DNA of 64,000 nt from Streptomyces sp. MA5143a (GCF_900290235.1 NZ_OLMK01000011.1:108498-172497), one strand, 5' to 3'. Shown: positions 36,981-45,976, counted from the first letter of the stretch. Notes: generated from the sequence alone by a model not told the origin. Translations and numbers: made by a program.

Positions 36981-39170
36981 TCAGCTCTGCCAGCCGGTGT
37001 ACGGGGAGGTGAAGTCCTCGCCGGGGAAGGGCGGTTCAGGGGCGGCCGGGCCGGCAGGGGCGCGCGTGAGGGCGTCCGGGGGCTCGGGCGGGCCTTCCCC
37101 GTCGGTGAGGTCGCTCGGGAGCATGACCAGGGAGGTCGTGCCCGCCTGCTCGCCGGAGGGGCGGAGCTGGACGCGGATGCCGTGGCGGTCGGAGAGGCGG
37201 CCGACCACGAACAGGCCCATGCGCTGGGAGATCGCGGTGTCCACGGTCGGCGGCTCGGACAGCCTGTGGTTCACGTCGGCGAAGTCCTCGGCGGTGAGGC
37301 TGATGCCCTGGTCGTGGATCTCGATCATCAAGCGGCCGTCGGGCAGACGGGTCGCGGTGACGCGGACCTTGGTCCGGGGCGAGGAGAACGTGGTGGCGTT
37401 CTCGAGGAGTTCCGCGAGCAGGCGCACGAGGTCGGTGACGGCGCGGCCGTGGATCTCGGCCTCGGGGACACCGGACAGCTCGATGCGCTCGTACTGCTCC
37501 ACCTCGGAGGAGGCGGCCCGCAGCACGTCGACCAGCGGGACGGGCTGGTCCCAGCGGCGGCCGGGTTCCTCGCCGGCGAGGACCAGGAGGTTCTCGCCGT
37601 TGCGGCGCATACGGGTGGCCAGGTGGTCCAGCTTGAAGAGGTTCTCCAACTGGTCGGGATCGGCCTCGTTGTGCTCCAGGTCGGTGATGAGGGCCAGCTG
37701 GCCCTCGATCAGCGACTGGTTGCGGCGCGAGAGGTTGGTGAAGATCGCGTTGATGTTGCCCCGCAGCAGGGCCTGCTCGGCGGCGAGCCGGACGGCCTCA
37801 CGGTGGACCTGGTCGAACGCGCGGGCGACCTCGCCGATCTCGTCCGTGGTGGTGATCGGGATCGGCGCCACCCACGTGTCCACCCGACCGGGGTCGGTGC
37901 GCGAGAGCCGGTCGTCCAGCACGGGCAGCCGCTGCTCCGCGATGGTGAGGGCGGCGTTGCGCAGCCGGCGCATCGAGCGGCTCATCCGGCGGGCCATGAG
38001 CGCGGTGACGAGGAACGCGGCGAGCAGGGCCACCACGACGACGACACCCTTGACGACCGCGGCACGCCGGGCATCGGACGCGGTCCGGGCGGCCTCGTCC
38101 ACCGCGGCGTCGATCAGCTGCTTCTCGGCCCTCCCGTACGCCTCGAACTTCCGGGTCGAGGCGGCCATCCAGGTGGCCGGGGTGATGCCCTGCGCGGCGA
38201 GGACGGCGGGCCCCTCCCCGGCCGCGATCCGTTCCGTCATCCGTTCCAGGCCCGGTAAGGCCGCCCGGCTGGGGCCCCCGACCGTCGTGCGGTGCTCCCC
38301 GCCGGACACCAGCCGTCCGGGCTCCGCGGGCCGCTCCGTCTCCCGCTCCGTACGGTGCCCCGTCGGCCACGTCGTCTGTCGCTGCGCCGTGCCGGAGGTG
38401 AGTCGGGTGACGGCGACGTCCGTCCCGGTCGCCCCGTACGTCCGGGCCGCGATGGTCTCCAGACGGCGGTACGCCAGGAACGCGTTGAGCTGCTGTTCAC
38501 GAAGCGGCCCGGTGTCGCCGGGCCGGACCATGAGGTGCACGCCGACCGACCGCTGGAGGGACGCGGCCTCCTTCGCCAGGGCGAGGGAGTACACCATGCG
38601 GCCGTACGCCGCGGAGTGCTCCATGCCGGACCCCAACTCGTTGGCCAGGCCGATGATCAGCCGGCCCAGGACGGCGTAGCCCTCCTCGGTGGCCACCGGG
38701 TCCGTGCCCGTGGTGAAAGCCTGCGCGCGTAACGCTCCCAGTTGGGGCCAGACCCGTTCGACCTGGCTGATCCGCTGCTCCAGGCCGTGCCCGGCGGGCA
38801 GCGCGTCGACCTCCCGCCGGAAGTCGGCCGCGCGCAGGTCGGTGACCGTCCGTACCTCCCGCACCAGGGGGCTGTCCCGTCTGCCCTGGAGCAGGGGTGC
38901 CACGGACAGGTCCCGCTCGTCGAGAAGCGCCGAGTGGTAGGCGCTGCCGGCGGCGACGATCCGCGCCACGTGCTCCGCGATCCTGGCCGACCGCCAGGTC
39001 TCCACCGACGACCGCACCTGCATGCCGCCCAGCACCAGATTGGTGAGCACCGGGACGAGCAGGATCACGGCCAGCCGTGTGGACACGTGCCACCGGCGCG
39101 GGAGAACACCACGGGGCGCCGAGGCTTCGCGCGCCGATGCCGCCGCCACGATCTGTTTGCTTCGCCTCAT
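36981..39170 (-). CDS. NIT-domain sensor histidine kinase, CvnA-like, with a TTA codon
   Basis: A 729-residue membrane kinase. A basic N-terminus precedes TM1 ([17 protein letters not shown], about 34-50); an extracytoplasmic helical NIT-type (nitrate/nitrite-sensing-like) domain spans roughly 55-370; TM2 ([17 protein letters not shown]) is followed by HAMP, a dimerisation helix with [10 protein letters not shown], and an ATPase domain whose N-box is [14 protein letters not shown]. The C-terminal tail is Pro-rich. This is the architecture of the CvnA component of Streptomyces conservons, but no CvnB, CvnC or CvnD gene follows. Leu305 is encoded by TTA (38256-38258), the codon read by bldA tRNA, so translation is expected to depend on development. 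ATG 39170 has GAGGTGAGGG upstream. Confidence 0.9.
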   Translation of the reverse strand: MRRSKQIVAAASAREASAPRGVLPRRWHVSTRLAVILLVPVLTNLVLGGMQVRSSVETWRSARIAEHVARIVAAGSAYHSALLDERDLSVAPLLQGRRDSPLVREVRTVTDLRAADFRREVDALPAGHGLEQRISQVERVWPQLGALRAQAFTTGTDPVATEEGYAVLGRLIIGLANELGSGMEHSAAYGRMVYSLALAKEAASLQRSVGVHLMVRPGDTGPLREQQLNAFLAYRRLETIAARTYGATGTDVAVTRLTSGTAQRQTTWPTGHRTERETERPAEPGRLVSGGEHRTTVGGPSRAALPGLERMTERIAAGEGPAVLAAQGITPATWMAASTRKFEAYGRAEKQLIDAAVDEAARTASDARRAAVVKGVVVVVALLAAFLVTALMARRMSRSMRRLRNAALTIAEQRLPVLDDRLSRTDPGRVDTWVAPIPITTTDEIGEVARAFDQVHREAVRLAAEQALLRGNINAIFTNLSRRNQSLIEGQLALITDLEHNEADPDQLENLFKLDHLATRMRRNGENLLVLAGEEPGRRWDQPVPLVDVLRAASSEVEQYERIELSGVPEAEIHGRAVTDLVRLLAELLENATTFSSPRTKVRVTATRLPDGRLMIEIHDQGISLTAEDFADVNHRLSEPPTVDTAISQRMGLFVVGRLSDRHGIRVQLRPSGEQAGTTSLVMLPSDLTDGEGPPEPPDALTRAPAGPAAPEPPFPGEDFTSPYTGWQS

Positions 39171-39209
39171 TCGAAACCCTCACCTCTCGGCGTCGGCGCG
39201 CGGGGCGTC

Positions 39210-39221
39210 CGGGGTACCCCG
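39210..39221. promoter_or_regulatory. Perfect 12-bp palindrome upstream of the sensor kinase
   Basis: CGGGGTACCCCG, 40 bases before the kinase ATG. A regulator site or a small hairpin in the leader; not assigned. Confidence 0.4.
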
Positions 39222-39249
39222 CATGGCACGTTCCACCTTGACTTACGCC

Positions 39250-39267
39250 TTCGGAGGGCCCTTCGAA
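39250..39267. promoter_or_regulatory. 18-bp near-perfect palindrome upstream of the sensor kinase
   Basis: TTCGGAGGGCCCTTCGAA; only one symmetrical base pair departs from perfect dyad symmetry. It lies 80 bases before the kinase start, a normal operator position. Confidence 0.45.
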
Positions 39268-39406
39268 CGCGCCTTTCCGGACTTCCTGTGGACGGGTCGA
39301 GGCTTTGCTCTGGCTGATTCGCAACCTCGGGTGACCTCGCAGGCGTACGAACCGCTCCTTCCTCGTCGAAAGATTTCGGAGTCGGTATCGAATCTTGCGA
39401 GAGGTA

Positions 39407-39434
39407 TTGACGCCGTTCAACGGCTCCCTATGAT
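39407..39434 (+). promoter_or_regulatory. Strong vegetative-type promoter with a palindrome in its spacer
   Basis: -35 TTGACG (39407-39412) and -10 TATGAT (39429-39434) are separated by 16 bases. The spacer starts with GCCGTT-C-AACGGC (39412-39424), a perfect inverted repeat in the position of a repressor operator. The promoter points toward abfB, whose start is about 300 bases away. Confidence 0.65.
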
Positions 39435-39732
39435 CCGAATTGGTCGACACTCCGCCTCTTGTTCGAAATCACGTACAGGTCGCCGGGGGTTCCGCTCGGG
39501 CGGCGGGACACCTCCGGGCCGCGCACGCCGAAACAGTTCGAGCCGCAAGGAGTACGTCGCTCATGCGTATGTCATGCCCTCGTCACCCTGCCGGGGTGAG
39601 TCGCGCGGAGACACGGGGATCCCGGTCGCCCCCGTGCTCACGGACCGCCGTCAGCCGCACCGCATCGACAGTCCGGCCGCCCCTCCGACCGGGCCGGCCG
39701 GGAACCGTTCACTCCAGAATCGAGAGGTCGTC

Positions 39733-40755
39733 ATGCGCAAAGGAACGTTCAGCCGTAAGCGTCTGTCTGTGGTGCTGGCCGCCGCGACCGCGGCCCTGAT
39801 CTCGGCGGCGTCGCTCGTCGCCAACCCGGCTCAGGCCGCCACCAGTGCCGCCTGCGCCCTCCCGTCGACGTACCGGTGGACGTCGACGGGGCCGCTGGCG
39901 CAGCCCTCGAACGGGTGGGCCTCGCTGAAGGACTTCACCAACGTGACGTACAACGGCAAGCACCTGGTCTACGGGACGAACTTCGGCTCGAACTGGGGCT
40001 CGATGATGTTCACCCCGTTCACGAACTGGTCGGACATGGGCTCGGCCCGCCAGAACAGCATGAACCAGTCCACGGTGGCGCCCACGCTGTTCTACTTCGC
40101 GCCCAAGAGGGTCTGGGTCCTGGCGTACCAGTGGGGTGCGTGGCCCTTCATCTACCGCACGTCGAGCGACCCGACCAACCCCAACGGCTGGTCCGCGCCG
40201 CAGCCGCTGTTCACCGGAAGCATCTCCGGTTCCGACACCGGACCGATCGACCAGACCCTGATCGCCGACGGCCAGAACATGTACCTGTTCTTCGCCGGTG
40301 ACAACGGCAAGATCTACCGGGCGAGCATGCCGATCGGGAACTTCCCGGGCAACTTCGGGTCGTCGTACACGACGATCATGAGTGACACGAAGGAGAGGCT
40401 GTTCGAGGCGCCGCAGGTCTACAAGCTCCAGGACCAGAACCAGTACCTCATGATCGTGGAGGCCATGGGGGCGAACGGGCGCTACTTCCGCTCGTTCACG
40501 GCCTCCAGCCTGAACGGTTCGTGGACCCCGCAGGCCGCCAGCGAGAGCCGCCCCTTCGCGGGCAAGGCCAACAGCGGCGCCACCTGGACCAACGACATCA
40601 GCCACGGTGACCTGGTCCGCAACAACCCCGACCAGACCATGACCGTCGACCCCTGCAACCTGCAGTTCCTCTACCAGGGCAAGGCCCCCAACTCGGGCAA
40701 CCTCCCCTACAACCGCTGGCCGTACCGGCCGGGCGTCCTCACCCTGCAACGCTGA
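39733..40755 (+). CDS. abfB: Secreted alpha-L-arabinofuranosidase, glycoside hydrolase family 62
   Basis: A 340-residue exported enzyme. The signal peptide is classical: basic [10 protein letters not shown], a hydrophobic stretch and a cleavage site after NPAQA near residue 34. The mature domain reads as GH62: '[18 protein letters not shown]', '[20 protein letters not shown]', '[12 protein letters not shown]', '[16 protein letters not shown]', '[28 protein letters not shown]' and '[15 protein letters not shown]'. It removes arabinose side chains from arabinoxylan. Some Streptomyces homologues add a carbohydrate-binding domain; none is present here. ATG 39733 has GAGAGG seven bases upstream. 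It is monocistronic, closed by the hairpin at 40783, and driven by the promoter at 39407 if that assignment is right. Confidence 0.93.
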   Translation: MRKGTFSRKRLSVVLAAATAALISAASLVANPAQAATSAACALPSTYRWTSTGPLAQPSNGWASLKDFTNVTYNGKHLVYGTNFGSNWGSMMFTPFTNWSDMGSARQNSMNQSTVAPTLFYFAPKRVWVLAYQWGAWPFIYRTSSDPTNPNGWSAPQPLFTGSISGSDTGPIDQTLIADGQNMYLFFAGDNGKIYRASMPIGNFPGNFGSSYTTIMSDTKERLFEAPQVYKLQDQNQYLMIVEAMGANGRYFRSFTASSLNGSWTPQAASESRPFAGKANSGATWTNDISHGDLVRNNPDQTMTVDPCNLQFLYQGKAPNSGNLPYNRWPYRPGVLTLQR

Positions 40756-40782
40756 CCGGCCTGATCCGGGAAGCCGACCAAC

Positions 40783-40817
40783 GGGTGCCTGACGGGGTTC
40801 TCCCACGTCAGGCACCC
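40783..40817 (+). terminator. Hairpin terminator of abfB
   Basis: Perfect 12-bp inverted repeat GGGTGCCTGACG / CGTCAGGCACCC with an 11-base loop, 28 bases after the abfB stop. Confidence 0.85.
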
Positions 40818-40969
40818 TCGCGTGGGAGGACGGAGCGACGAGGTGCGTGCGTCGGCGGCCGAGGGACCGCCGGTGCCGTGTGCTAGCGTCATGCGTTTGC
40901 GTGGTCGTCGCGGTAGGTGGTTCCGCGTGTTCGGCCGGCACTGGTGCGTGGGCCGTTCGATCCTGCCGG

Positions 40970-40998
40970 GCCTTCCCCATACGTCCTCTGCGGAAGGC
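40970..40998 (+). promoter_or_regulatory. Leader hairpin sequestering the helicase ribosome-binding site
   Basis: GCCTTCC (40970-40976) is perfectly complementary to GGAAGGC (40992-40998), which is the Shine-Dalgarno site of the helicase gene (ATG 41004). An extended -10 (TGCTAGCGT, 40881-40889) upstream would give a leader of about 110 bases. The arrangement suggests control by RNA structure, such as temperature or helicase autoregulation; that is inference. Confidence 0.55.
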
Positions 40999-41003
40999 AG
41001 TTC

Positions 41004-42464
41004 ATGAAGCATCCCGATGACTCCGGCACGGTGGCTCACGGCGGTTCCGACCGGCCCACGGCCACGGCGACCCCGGAGCCGGCCTCCCCGGCCGTCTCCT
41101 TCGCCGGTGCGGGACTGCCGGCGGAGGTGCTGCGGACCCTGACCCGACTCGGCGTACGTGAACCCTTCCCCATCCAGGCCGCCACCCTGCCCGACGCGCT
41201 GCGAGGGCGCGACGTCCTGGGGCGCGGGCGCACCGGCTCGGGCAAGACGCTCGCCTTCGGTCTGCCGCTGCTGACCCGTACGGCCGGGCGGCGCGCCGAA
41301 CCGAAGCAGCCGCACGCGCTGGTCCTCGTGCCGACCCGGGAGCTGGCCGAGCAGGTCACCGAGGCGCTGGCCCCGTACGCCGAGGCGCTGCGGCTGCGGA
41401 TGGCCACGGTCGTCGGCGGCCTGTCGATCGGCCGGCAGATCGCCGTGCTGCGTCAGGGCGCGGAGGTGGTCGTCGCCACCCCCGGACGCCTGCACGACCT
41501 GATCGAGCGCAAGGCCTGCCGTCTGGGGCGGGTGAGGATCACGGTGCTGGACGAGGCCGACCAGATGTGCGACCTGGGGTTCCTGCCGCAGGTCGTCGAC
41601 GCCCTGGACCAGGTGCACCCCGAGGGCCAGCGCATGCTGTTCTCGGCCACGCTGGACGGCGACGTCGACCAGTTGGTCCGCGGCTACCTTCGCGACCCCG
41701 TCGTCCACTCGGTCGACCCGGCCGCGGGCGCGGTCACGACGATGGATCACCACGTCCTGGTCGTCCACGGCCCCGACCGCTACGCCGTCACCACGGAGAT
41801 CGCCGCCCGTGACGGCCGCGTCCTGCTGTTCCTCGACACCAAGCACGCCGTCGACCAGCTCACCCGGCATCTGCGGGCGAGCGGGGTGCGCGCCGGGGCC
41901 CTGCACAGCGGCAAGTCGCAGCCCCAGCGCACCGGGACGCTGGCGCAGTTCAAGGACGGCCGGATCACCGTTCTGGTGGCGACCAATGTCGCGGCGCGGG
42001 GCCTGCACGTCGACGACCTCGATCTCGTGGTCAACGTCGATCCGCCCACCGACCCCAAGGACTATGTGCACCGGGCGGGCCGTACCGCCCGCGCCGGCGA
42101 GTCCGGCAGGGTGGTCACGCTCGTCCTGTCGGGCCAGCGCCGTGAGGTGAGCCGGATGATGGCCGGGGCGGGCATCGAGGCGACCGTCACCAAGGTGCGC
42201 TCGGGGGAGGCGGAGCTGAGCCGGATCACCGGCGCGAAGGCTCCCTCGGGGACCCCGCTGGACGGCGGGCCCGCCGCCTCCCGCCCCAAGAACACCAACG
42301 CTCCCTTCCGGGGCCTCGGCACGTCCAAGGGCGCGGCCAAGGGCACCTCCCGCGGTACCGGCGGCACATCGCGCGGTACCGGCGGCACGTCCCGCAAGGC
42401 CGGCGAGGCCCGCAAGCTGGCGGAGGCCCGCAGGGCGGCCGCCGTGCGGCGCAACAACGGCTGA
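41004..42464 (+). CDS. DEAD-box ATP-dependent RNA helicase
   Basis: A 486-residue helicase with the full motif series: Q motif 'FPIQAATLPDALRGRDVLGRGRTGSGKT' (motif I GRTGSGKT), PTRELAEQ (Ia), TPGRLHDL (Ib), VLDEADQM (II; DEAD), FSATLD (III), VLLFLDTKHAVDQL (IV), NVAARGLHVDDLDLVVN (V) and HRAGRTARAG (VI). The C-terminus from about residue 425 is a disordered Lys/Arg/Gly/Thr tail with repeats of the GTSRGTGG type, as in RhlE-like helicases where it binds RNA. It unwinds short RNA duplexes in ribosome assembly, mRNA decay or cold adaptation. ATG 41004 follows GGAAGG, which pairs with an upstream leader segment. It converges on the DUF1996 gene with only 8 bases between stops. Confidence 0.93.
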   Translation: MKHPDDSGTVAHGGSDRPTATATPEPASPAVSFAGAGLPAEVLRTLTRLGVREPFPIQAATLPDALRGRDVLGRGRTGSGKTLAFGLPLLTRTAGRRAEPKQPHALVLVPTRELAEQVTEALAPYAEALRLRMATVVGGLSIGRQIAVLRQGAEVVVATPGRLHDLIERKACRLGRVRITVLDEADQMCDLGFLPQVVDALDQVHPEGQRMLFSATLDGDVDQLVRGYLRDPVVHSVDPAAGAVTTMDHHVLVVHGPDRYAVTTEIAARDGRVLLFLDTKHAVDQLTRHLRASGVRAGALHSGKSQPQRTGTLAQFKDGRITVLVATNVAARGLHVDDLDLVVNVDPPTDPKDYVHRAGRTARAGESGRVVTLVLSGQRREVSRMMAGAGIEATVTKVRSGEAELSRITGAKAPSGTPLDGGPAASRPKNTNAPFRGLGTSKGAAKGTSRGTGGTSRGTGGTSRKAGEARKLAEARRAAAVRRNNG

Positions 42465-42472
42465 TACCGGCG

Positions 42473-43843
42473 TCAGCCGCAGCGGCGCCCCGAGTTGATG
42501 CAGAGGACCGCACGCTTCATCAGCCGGTCGGTCATCACGTTGATGAAGTCGTTGTGGTCGGTGATCGCGTTGTGCCGCTGCCCCTGGAAGCCGTCGACGG
42601 CGAAGTTCGGTGCCGAGGGGGTCTGGTAGGTGAGACGCATCGTCAGCCGAGGGACGGCCTTGAAGCCGGGTGCGCAGTTGCCGTCGGCGTCGGCGAAGGC
42701 GACATGGCTGCGGTGGTCGGCGCTGTCGGTGTTCCTGCCGTCCCAGCAGCTCTGGAAGGAGAAGCTGCGCACCACCCTGCTGCCCCTGGGGCAGATCGGG
42801 TACTTGTCGGTGAGCTGGACCTTGTTCTCGAATCCGGTGCAGCTCCAGTGGGCATTGGCGTTCTTCGTGCCGTTGGTGAACGCCTTGGCGTCCCCCGTGA
42901 TGATCCGCAGGAAGCGCGGCATCGCCACGACCTTGCCGGTGGGGCTGCCCAGGTAGGTGATCGAGACGGTCCTCGGCACCAGGATGGCTCCCCGGTTGCC
43001 CTCGGCACCGCCGCCGAGCTCGTTGGCGTCGGGGCCCTGACGGGTGGTGTCCCGCAGGACGGGCCAGTAGTACGCGGACTGGTCGCCGTTGGTGCAGGAG
43101 GTGCCCTGGGCGCTCAACGACTCGTTGGTCGAGGTGAAGTCCACCTTCCGGTTGCCGACGTAGTCGTGGACGTGGTGGGCGCCGTTGCGCACACCGGGGG
43201 CCACGATGTCGTTGTCCGAGTTGTGCTGGCCCTGCTTGTTGACTCCGCACCGGGAGGTGAACGCTCCCGTCGAGGCGCCGGCCCGCGGGCGGACCCGGCG
43301 TACGTTGGGGGTCACCTTGGTGATGTCCACGAAGTCGGCGGCGGTGGGCCCGTCGTCGCCCTGATTCGCCGCCCCCGGCGGGGATGCCGGGGTGCCGGGT
43401 GCGCTGACGCCGAGGGTGCAGGCGGCGAGGACGTCCAGTCCCGTGGGCTTGGCGGCGGACCGCCCGATGGCGATGGCGATCCGGTCGATGGTCGCCTTCC
43501 TCTTGTCGGTCAGAGGGCCGAGGATCGCGTTCCGCACGAAGTTCGGTCCCCCTTGCTCACGGGTTTCGACCAGCCGCCGGTCGGCCTCCGCGGTCTGGCG
43601 GTCCAGCAGTCGCAGATTCCGGTCCACCTCGGCCCGTGCCTGCTGGGGCACGGCAGGCAGCCTGCCCTTCACGTCCGGACAGCTGATGGACGGGGCCGAC
43701 CGCGTCGAGGGAGGGGTGGCGCCGCCGTTGGACGCGTTGGCGGCGTAGTTCACACCCATGAGGCCGCCACCCCCTGCCAGGAGCGCCGTGACCGCGATGA
43801 GGGCGTTGCGGCGGCCCCGGCCGCGCCTGTGATCTGCTCGCAT
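42473..43843 (-). CDS. Secreted DUF1996 protein
   Basis: A 456-residue exported protein. The N-terminus is basic (MRADHRRGRGRRN) with a hydrophobic signal helix (ALIAVTALLAGGGGLMG). Residues about 50-160 form a charged helical region; the C-terminal 270 residues carry the DUF1996 pattern: 'GAHHVHDYVGN', 'TSCTNGDQSAYYWPVL', 'CTGFENKVQLTDKYPICPRGSRVVRSFSFQSCWDGRNTDSADHRSHVAF' and a final Cys-rich turn. Many conserved His, Asp and Cys suggest a metal- or disulfide-stabilised secreted domain, found also in fungi; function unknown. ATG 43843 has GGGAG six bases upstream. It is divergent from panD across 260 bases. Confidence 0.85.
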   Translation of the reverse strand: MRADHRRGRGRRNALIAVTALLAGGGGLMGVNYAANASNGGATPPSTRSAPSISCPDVKGRLPAVPQQARAEVDRNLRLLDRQTAEADRRLVETREQGGPNFVRNAILGPLTDKRKATIDRIAIAIGRSAAKPTGLDVLAACTLGVSAPGTPASPPGAANQGDDGPTAADFVDITKVTPNVRRVRPRAGASTGAFTSRCGVNKQGQHNSDNDIVAPGVRNGAHHVHDYVGNRKVDFTSTNESLSAQGTSCTNGDQSAYYWPVLRDTTRQGPDANELGGGAEGNRGAILVPRTVSITYLGSPTGKVVAMPRFLRIITGDAKAFTNGTKNANAHWSCTGFENKVQLTDKYPICPRGSRVVRSFSFQSCWDGRNTDSADHRSHVAFADADGNCAPGFKAVPRLTMRLTYQTPSAPNFAVDGFQGQRHNAITDHNDFINVMTDRLMKRAVLCINSGRRCG

Positions 43844-44103
43844 GAGAACTCCCGATGTCACCATGTGGTTCCTGACCCGGCGGCGATACGCATCACCCGC
43901 CGCTCGGACACCACCAGCCTCAACCGAGTGATCGACGCATGGCAGCAGTTCACGGCGCGCGTCATGGACACGTAAGAACTGGGCAAGCGCGTGGCACAGG
44001 TGTGACCGACGAGTCCCGATCGCGACGACAGGTGCCCGTGTACAGTGAAGACCGCCCTTGACCTGCACAAAGCGGGCAGGGAGCCGTCTTCCAGGAGTTG
44101 AAA

Positions 44104-44523
44104 ATGCTGCGCACCATGTTCAAGTCCAAGATCCACAGAGCCACCGTCACCCAGGCCGACCTGCACTACGTCGGGTCCGTGACCATCGACGCCGATCTGC
44201 TCGACGCCGCCGATCTGCTGCCCGGTGAGCTCGTGCACATCGTGGACATCACCAACGGCGCCCGTCTGGAGACGTACGTCATCGAGGGCGAGCGGGGCTC
44301 CGGGGTCATCGGCATCAACGGCGCCGCGGCCCATCTCGTGCACCCCGGAGATCTGGTGATCATCATCAGTTACGCTCAGTTCTCCGACGCCGAAGCCCGG
44401 ACGATGACGCCCAGGGTGGTGCACGTGGACGGCGACAACCGGATCGTGGCCCTCGGCGCGGACCCGTCCGAACCGGTACCGGGCTCTGACCAGCGGCGCA
44501 GCCCCCAGGCCGTCACGGCCTGA
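44104..44523 (+). CDS. panD: Aspartate 1-decarboxylase proenzyme
   Basis: A 139-residue pyruvoyl enzyme precursor. The start [20 protein letters not shown] and the self-cleavage site Tyr22-Val-Gly24-Ser25 (YVGSVTID) are typical; Ser25 becomes the pyruvoyl group. Further hallmarks are '[29 protein letters not shown]' and '[10 protein letters not shown]'. It decarboxylates aspartate to beta-alanine for pantothenate and coenzyme A. The ATG at 44104 follows GGAG at ten bases. A GNAT gene and a racemase-fold gene follow on the same strand within 50 bases and may be co-transcribed. Confidence 0.95.
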   Translation: MLRTMFKSKIHRATVTQADLHYVGSVTIDADLLDAADLLPGELVHIVDITNGARLETYVIEGERGSGVIGINGAAAHLVHPGDLVIIISYAQFSDAEARTMTPRVVHVDGDNRIVALGADPSEPVPGSDQRRSPQAVTA

Positions 44524-44572
44524 GTCCACGGGCGGCCGCCCGGCGACGCCGACCGTACGCGAGGAGAACCGC

Positions 44573-44917
44573 ATGAGCGACATCGAGATCCGCGACGACC
44601 GGGCCGGCGGCCGCCTGGAGGCCTTCGCCGGGGACGAACTGGCCGGACACATCCAGTACTTCGTCCTGGAGGCCCCGCGACGCGCCCTCGTCCCGGTCCA
44701 CACGATCGTCGAGACCGCGTACGAGGGCCAAGGCGTCGCCGGTTCGCTGGCACGGTGGCTGTACGGCACGGCGGAACGCGAGGGCATCGTCGTCGCGCCG
44801 CTGTGCCCGTACGTCGTCAAGTGGGCGGAGCGGCACCCCGACGAGGCCCCGGCGGCCGACCCGGAACTGCTGCGGGCCGCCAAGGAGTGGCTCATCGCCC
44901 ACCCGGAGGGCTTCTGA
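44573..44917 (+). CDS. Small GNAT-family N-acetyltransferase (YjdJ-like, COG2388 type)
   Basis: A 114-residue minimal acetyltransferase with the acetyl-CoA loop region 'VHTIVETAYEGQGVAGSLARWL' (R/Q-G-x-G-x-A version: E-G-Q-G-V-A) and the C-terminal 'VAPLCPYVVKWAERHPD' block characteristic of this short GNAT group. The substrate is unknown. ATG 44573 has GAGGAG seven bases upstream. Its TGA overlaps the ATG of the next gene (TGATG), so the two are coupled. Confidence 0.85.
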   Translation: MSDIEIRDDRAGGRLEAFAGDELAGHIQYFVLEAPRRALVPVHTIVETAYEGQGVAGSLARWLYGTAEREGIVVAPLCPYVVKWAERHPDEAPAADPELLRAAKEWLIAHPEGF

Positions 44918-45552
44918 TGGGCGACGTGCTCGCCCTGCTGCACACCTCCCCCCTCCACATCCCCGTCTTCGACGCCCTGCGCGACGAGGCCCATCCCGGC
45001 CTGGAACTGCGGCACTTCGTCGCCGAGGACCTGCTGACCCGCGCGGGCACCGACGGTCCCGCGTCGGTCGCCGGCGAGGTCCGGTCCCTGCTCGACGCGG
45101 CCGTCGCCGAGGGCGCCACGGCGGTGCTGTGCACCTGCTCCAGCATCGGTGCCGTCGCCGAGGCGACCGACGTCGGCGTGCCCGTGCTGCGCGTGGACCG
45201 TCCGATGGCGGCCGCCGCCGTGGCCGCCGGGCCGCGGATCGTCGTCCTCGCCACGGTGCGCAGCACCCTGGCCCCGACGGTGGCCCTGATCGAGGAGGAG
45301 GCCACGGGCCCCGTGGAGATCCGCACCCTCCTCCTCGACGACGCCTGGGCGCTGTTCGAGGCCGGTGACACCGAGGGCTACGCCCGCACGATCGCCGGGG
45401 CCGCCGACGAGGTCACCGACGCCGACGCGATCGTCCTGGCCCAGGCGTCCATGACGCCCGCCCGGCGGTGGACCACGACCACGACCCCCGTCCTGTCCAG
45501 CCCCCGACCGGGGCTGGCGGCCGGCGCGGCGGCGGTGCGGCCGACCGGGTGA
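44917..45552 (+). CDS. Asp/Glu racemase-fold protein with a single catalytic Cys
   Basis: A 211-residue protein of the aspartate/glutamate racemase, maleate isomerase and arylmalonate decarboxylase superfamily. The first active-site Cys lies in 'AVLCTCSSIGAVAEA'. Where true racemases have the second Cys, near the C-terminus, this protein has 'IVLAQASMTPA', so a two-base racemase mechanism is not expected; a one-Cys lyase or isomerase is more likely. The end 'PVLSSPRPG' is common in this branch. It overlaps the GNAT gene by one base and follows panD, which uses aspartate, but a metabolic link is only suggested. Confidence 0.75.
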   Translation: MGDVLALLHTSPLHIPVFDALRDEAHPGLELRHFVAEDLLTRAGTDGPASVAGEVRSLLDAAVAEGATAVLCTCSSIGAVAEATDVGVPVLRVDRPMAAAAVAAGPRIVVLATVRSTLAPTVALIEEEATGPVEIRTLLLDDAWALFEAGDTEGYARTIAGAADEVTDADAIVLAQASMTPARRWTTTTTPVLSSPRPGLAAGAAAVRPTG

Positions 45553-45620
45553 CTGCCCGTGGGGCGCCCGGGTACCCGTGGCACAAGTCCATGGCCGACA
45601 TCCTCTGGCTGGAGGACACG

Positions 45621-45827
45621 ATGACCCACCCAGAACCGGACCCCGTGCGGCCCGGCCCCACCCCGGGCCCGGGCCCCGACCGCCCCGAACCCGTCCCGGC
45701 CCCGAACCCCTACCCCGACCCGGTGCCCCCACCGGAACCCGCCCCGGCCCCGGAGCCGGACCCGGTCCCCCAACCCCCGGGCCCCGACCCGATCCCGGGA
45801 GAACCCACCCCCAAACCCCTGTCATAG
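45621..45827 (+). CDS. Small proline-rich protein
   Basis: A 68-residue protein made almost only of Pro, Asp, Glu, Ala and Gly in PDPV and PEP-type repeats, with no membrane segment or Cys. ATG 45621 has GGAGG five bases upstream; an in-frame ATG at 45591 is possible. It would be disordered and acidic. It ends just before the strong terminator at 45854, consistent with being the last gene of the panD unit. I do not know a function, and a low-complexity non-coding frame cannot be excluded. Confidence 0.5.
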   Translation: MTHPEPDPVRPGPTPGPGPDRPEPVPAPNPYPDPVPPPEPAPAPEPDPVPQPPGPDPIPGEPTPKPLS

Positions 45828-45853
45828 CCCGCCCGATGGGCCGACGAACGACA

Positions 45854-45889
45854 AGTGGCCCGGCGTGAACCACTCCACGCCGGGCCACT
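45854..45889. terminator. Strong bidirectional hairpin terminator before gnd
   Basis: Perfect 14-bp inverted repeat AGTGGCCCGGCGTG / CACGCCGGGCCACT with an 8-base loop, between the plus-strand panD unit and the minus-strand gnd gene. Confidence 0.9.
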
Positions 45890-45976
45890 GCCCTGTCACT
45901 TGAAGGAGAAAGTCAGGAAACCGCCGAGCCCGACCACGACCGCCCGGCCCCGGCGACGTCCCCCGAGATCACCCTG

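Larger units (their letters stand above)
39171..39732. other. 562-bp divergent regulatory region between the sensor kinase and abfB
   Basis: No convincing gene. It contains two palindromes nearer the kinase (39210 and 39250) and a strong promoter nearer abfB (39407-39434), which would give a leader of about 290 bases before the abfB start. Short open frames in the leader lack ribosome sites. Confidence 0.65.

Noticed and set aside
39437..39732. Small coding gene in the abfB leader
   Set aside because: Short frames exist but lack ribosome sites and recognisable protein character; the stretch is better read as a leader.
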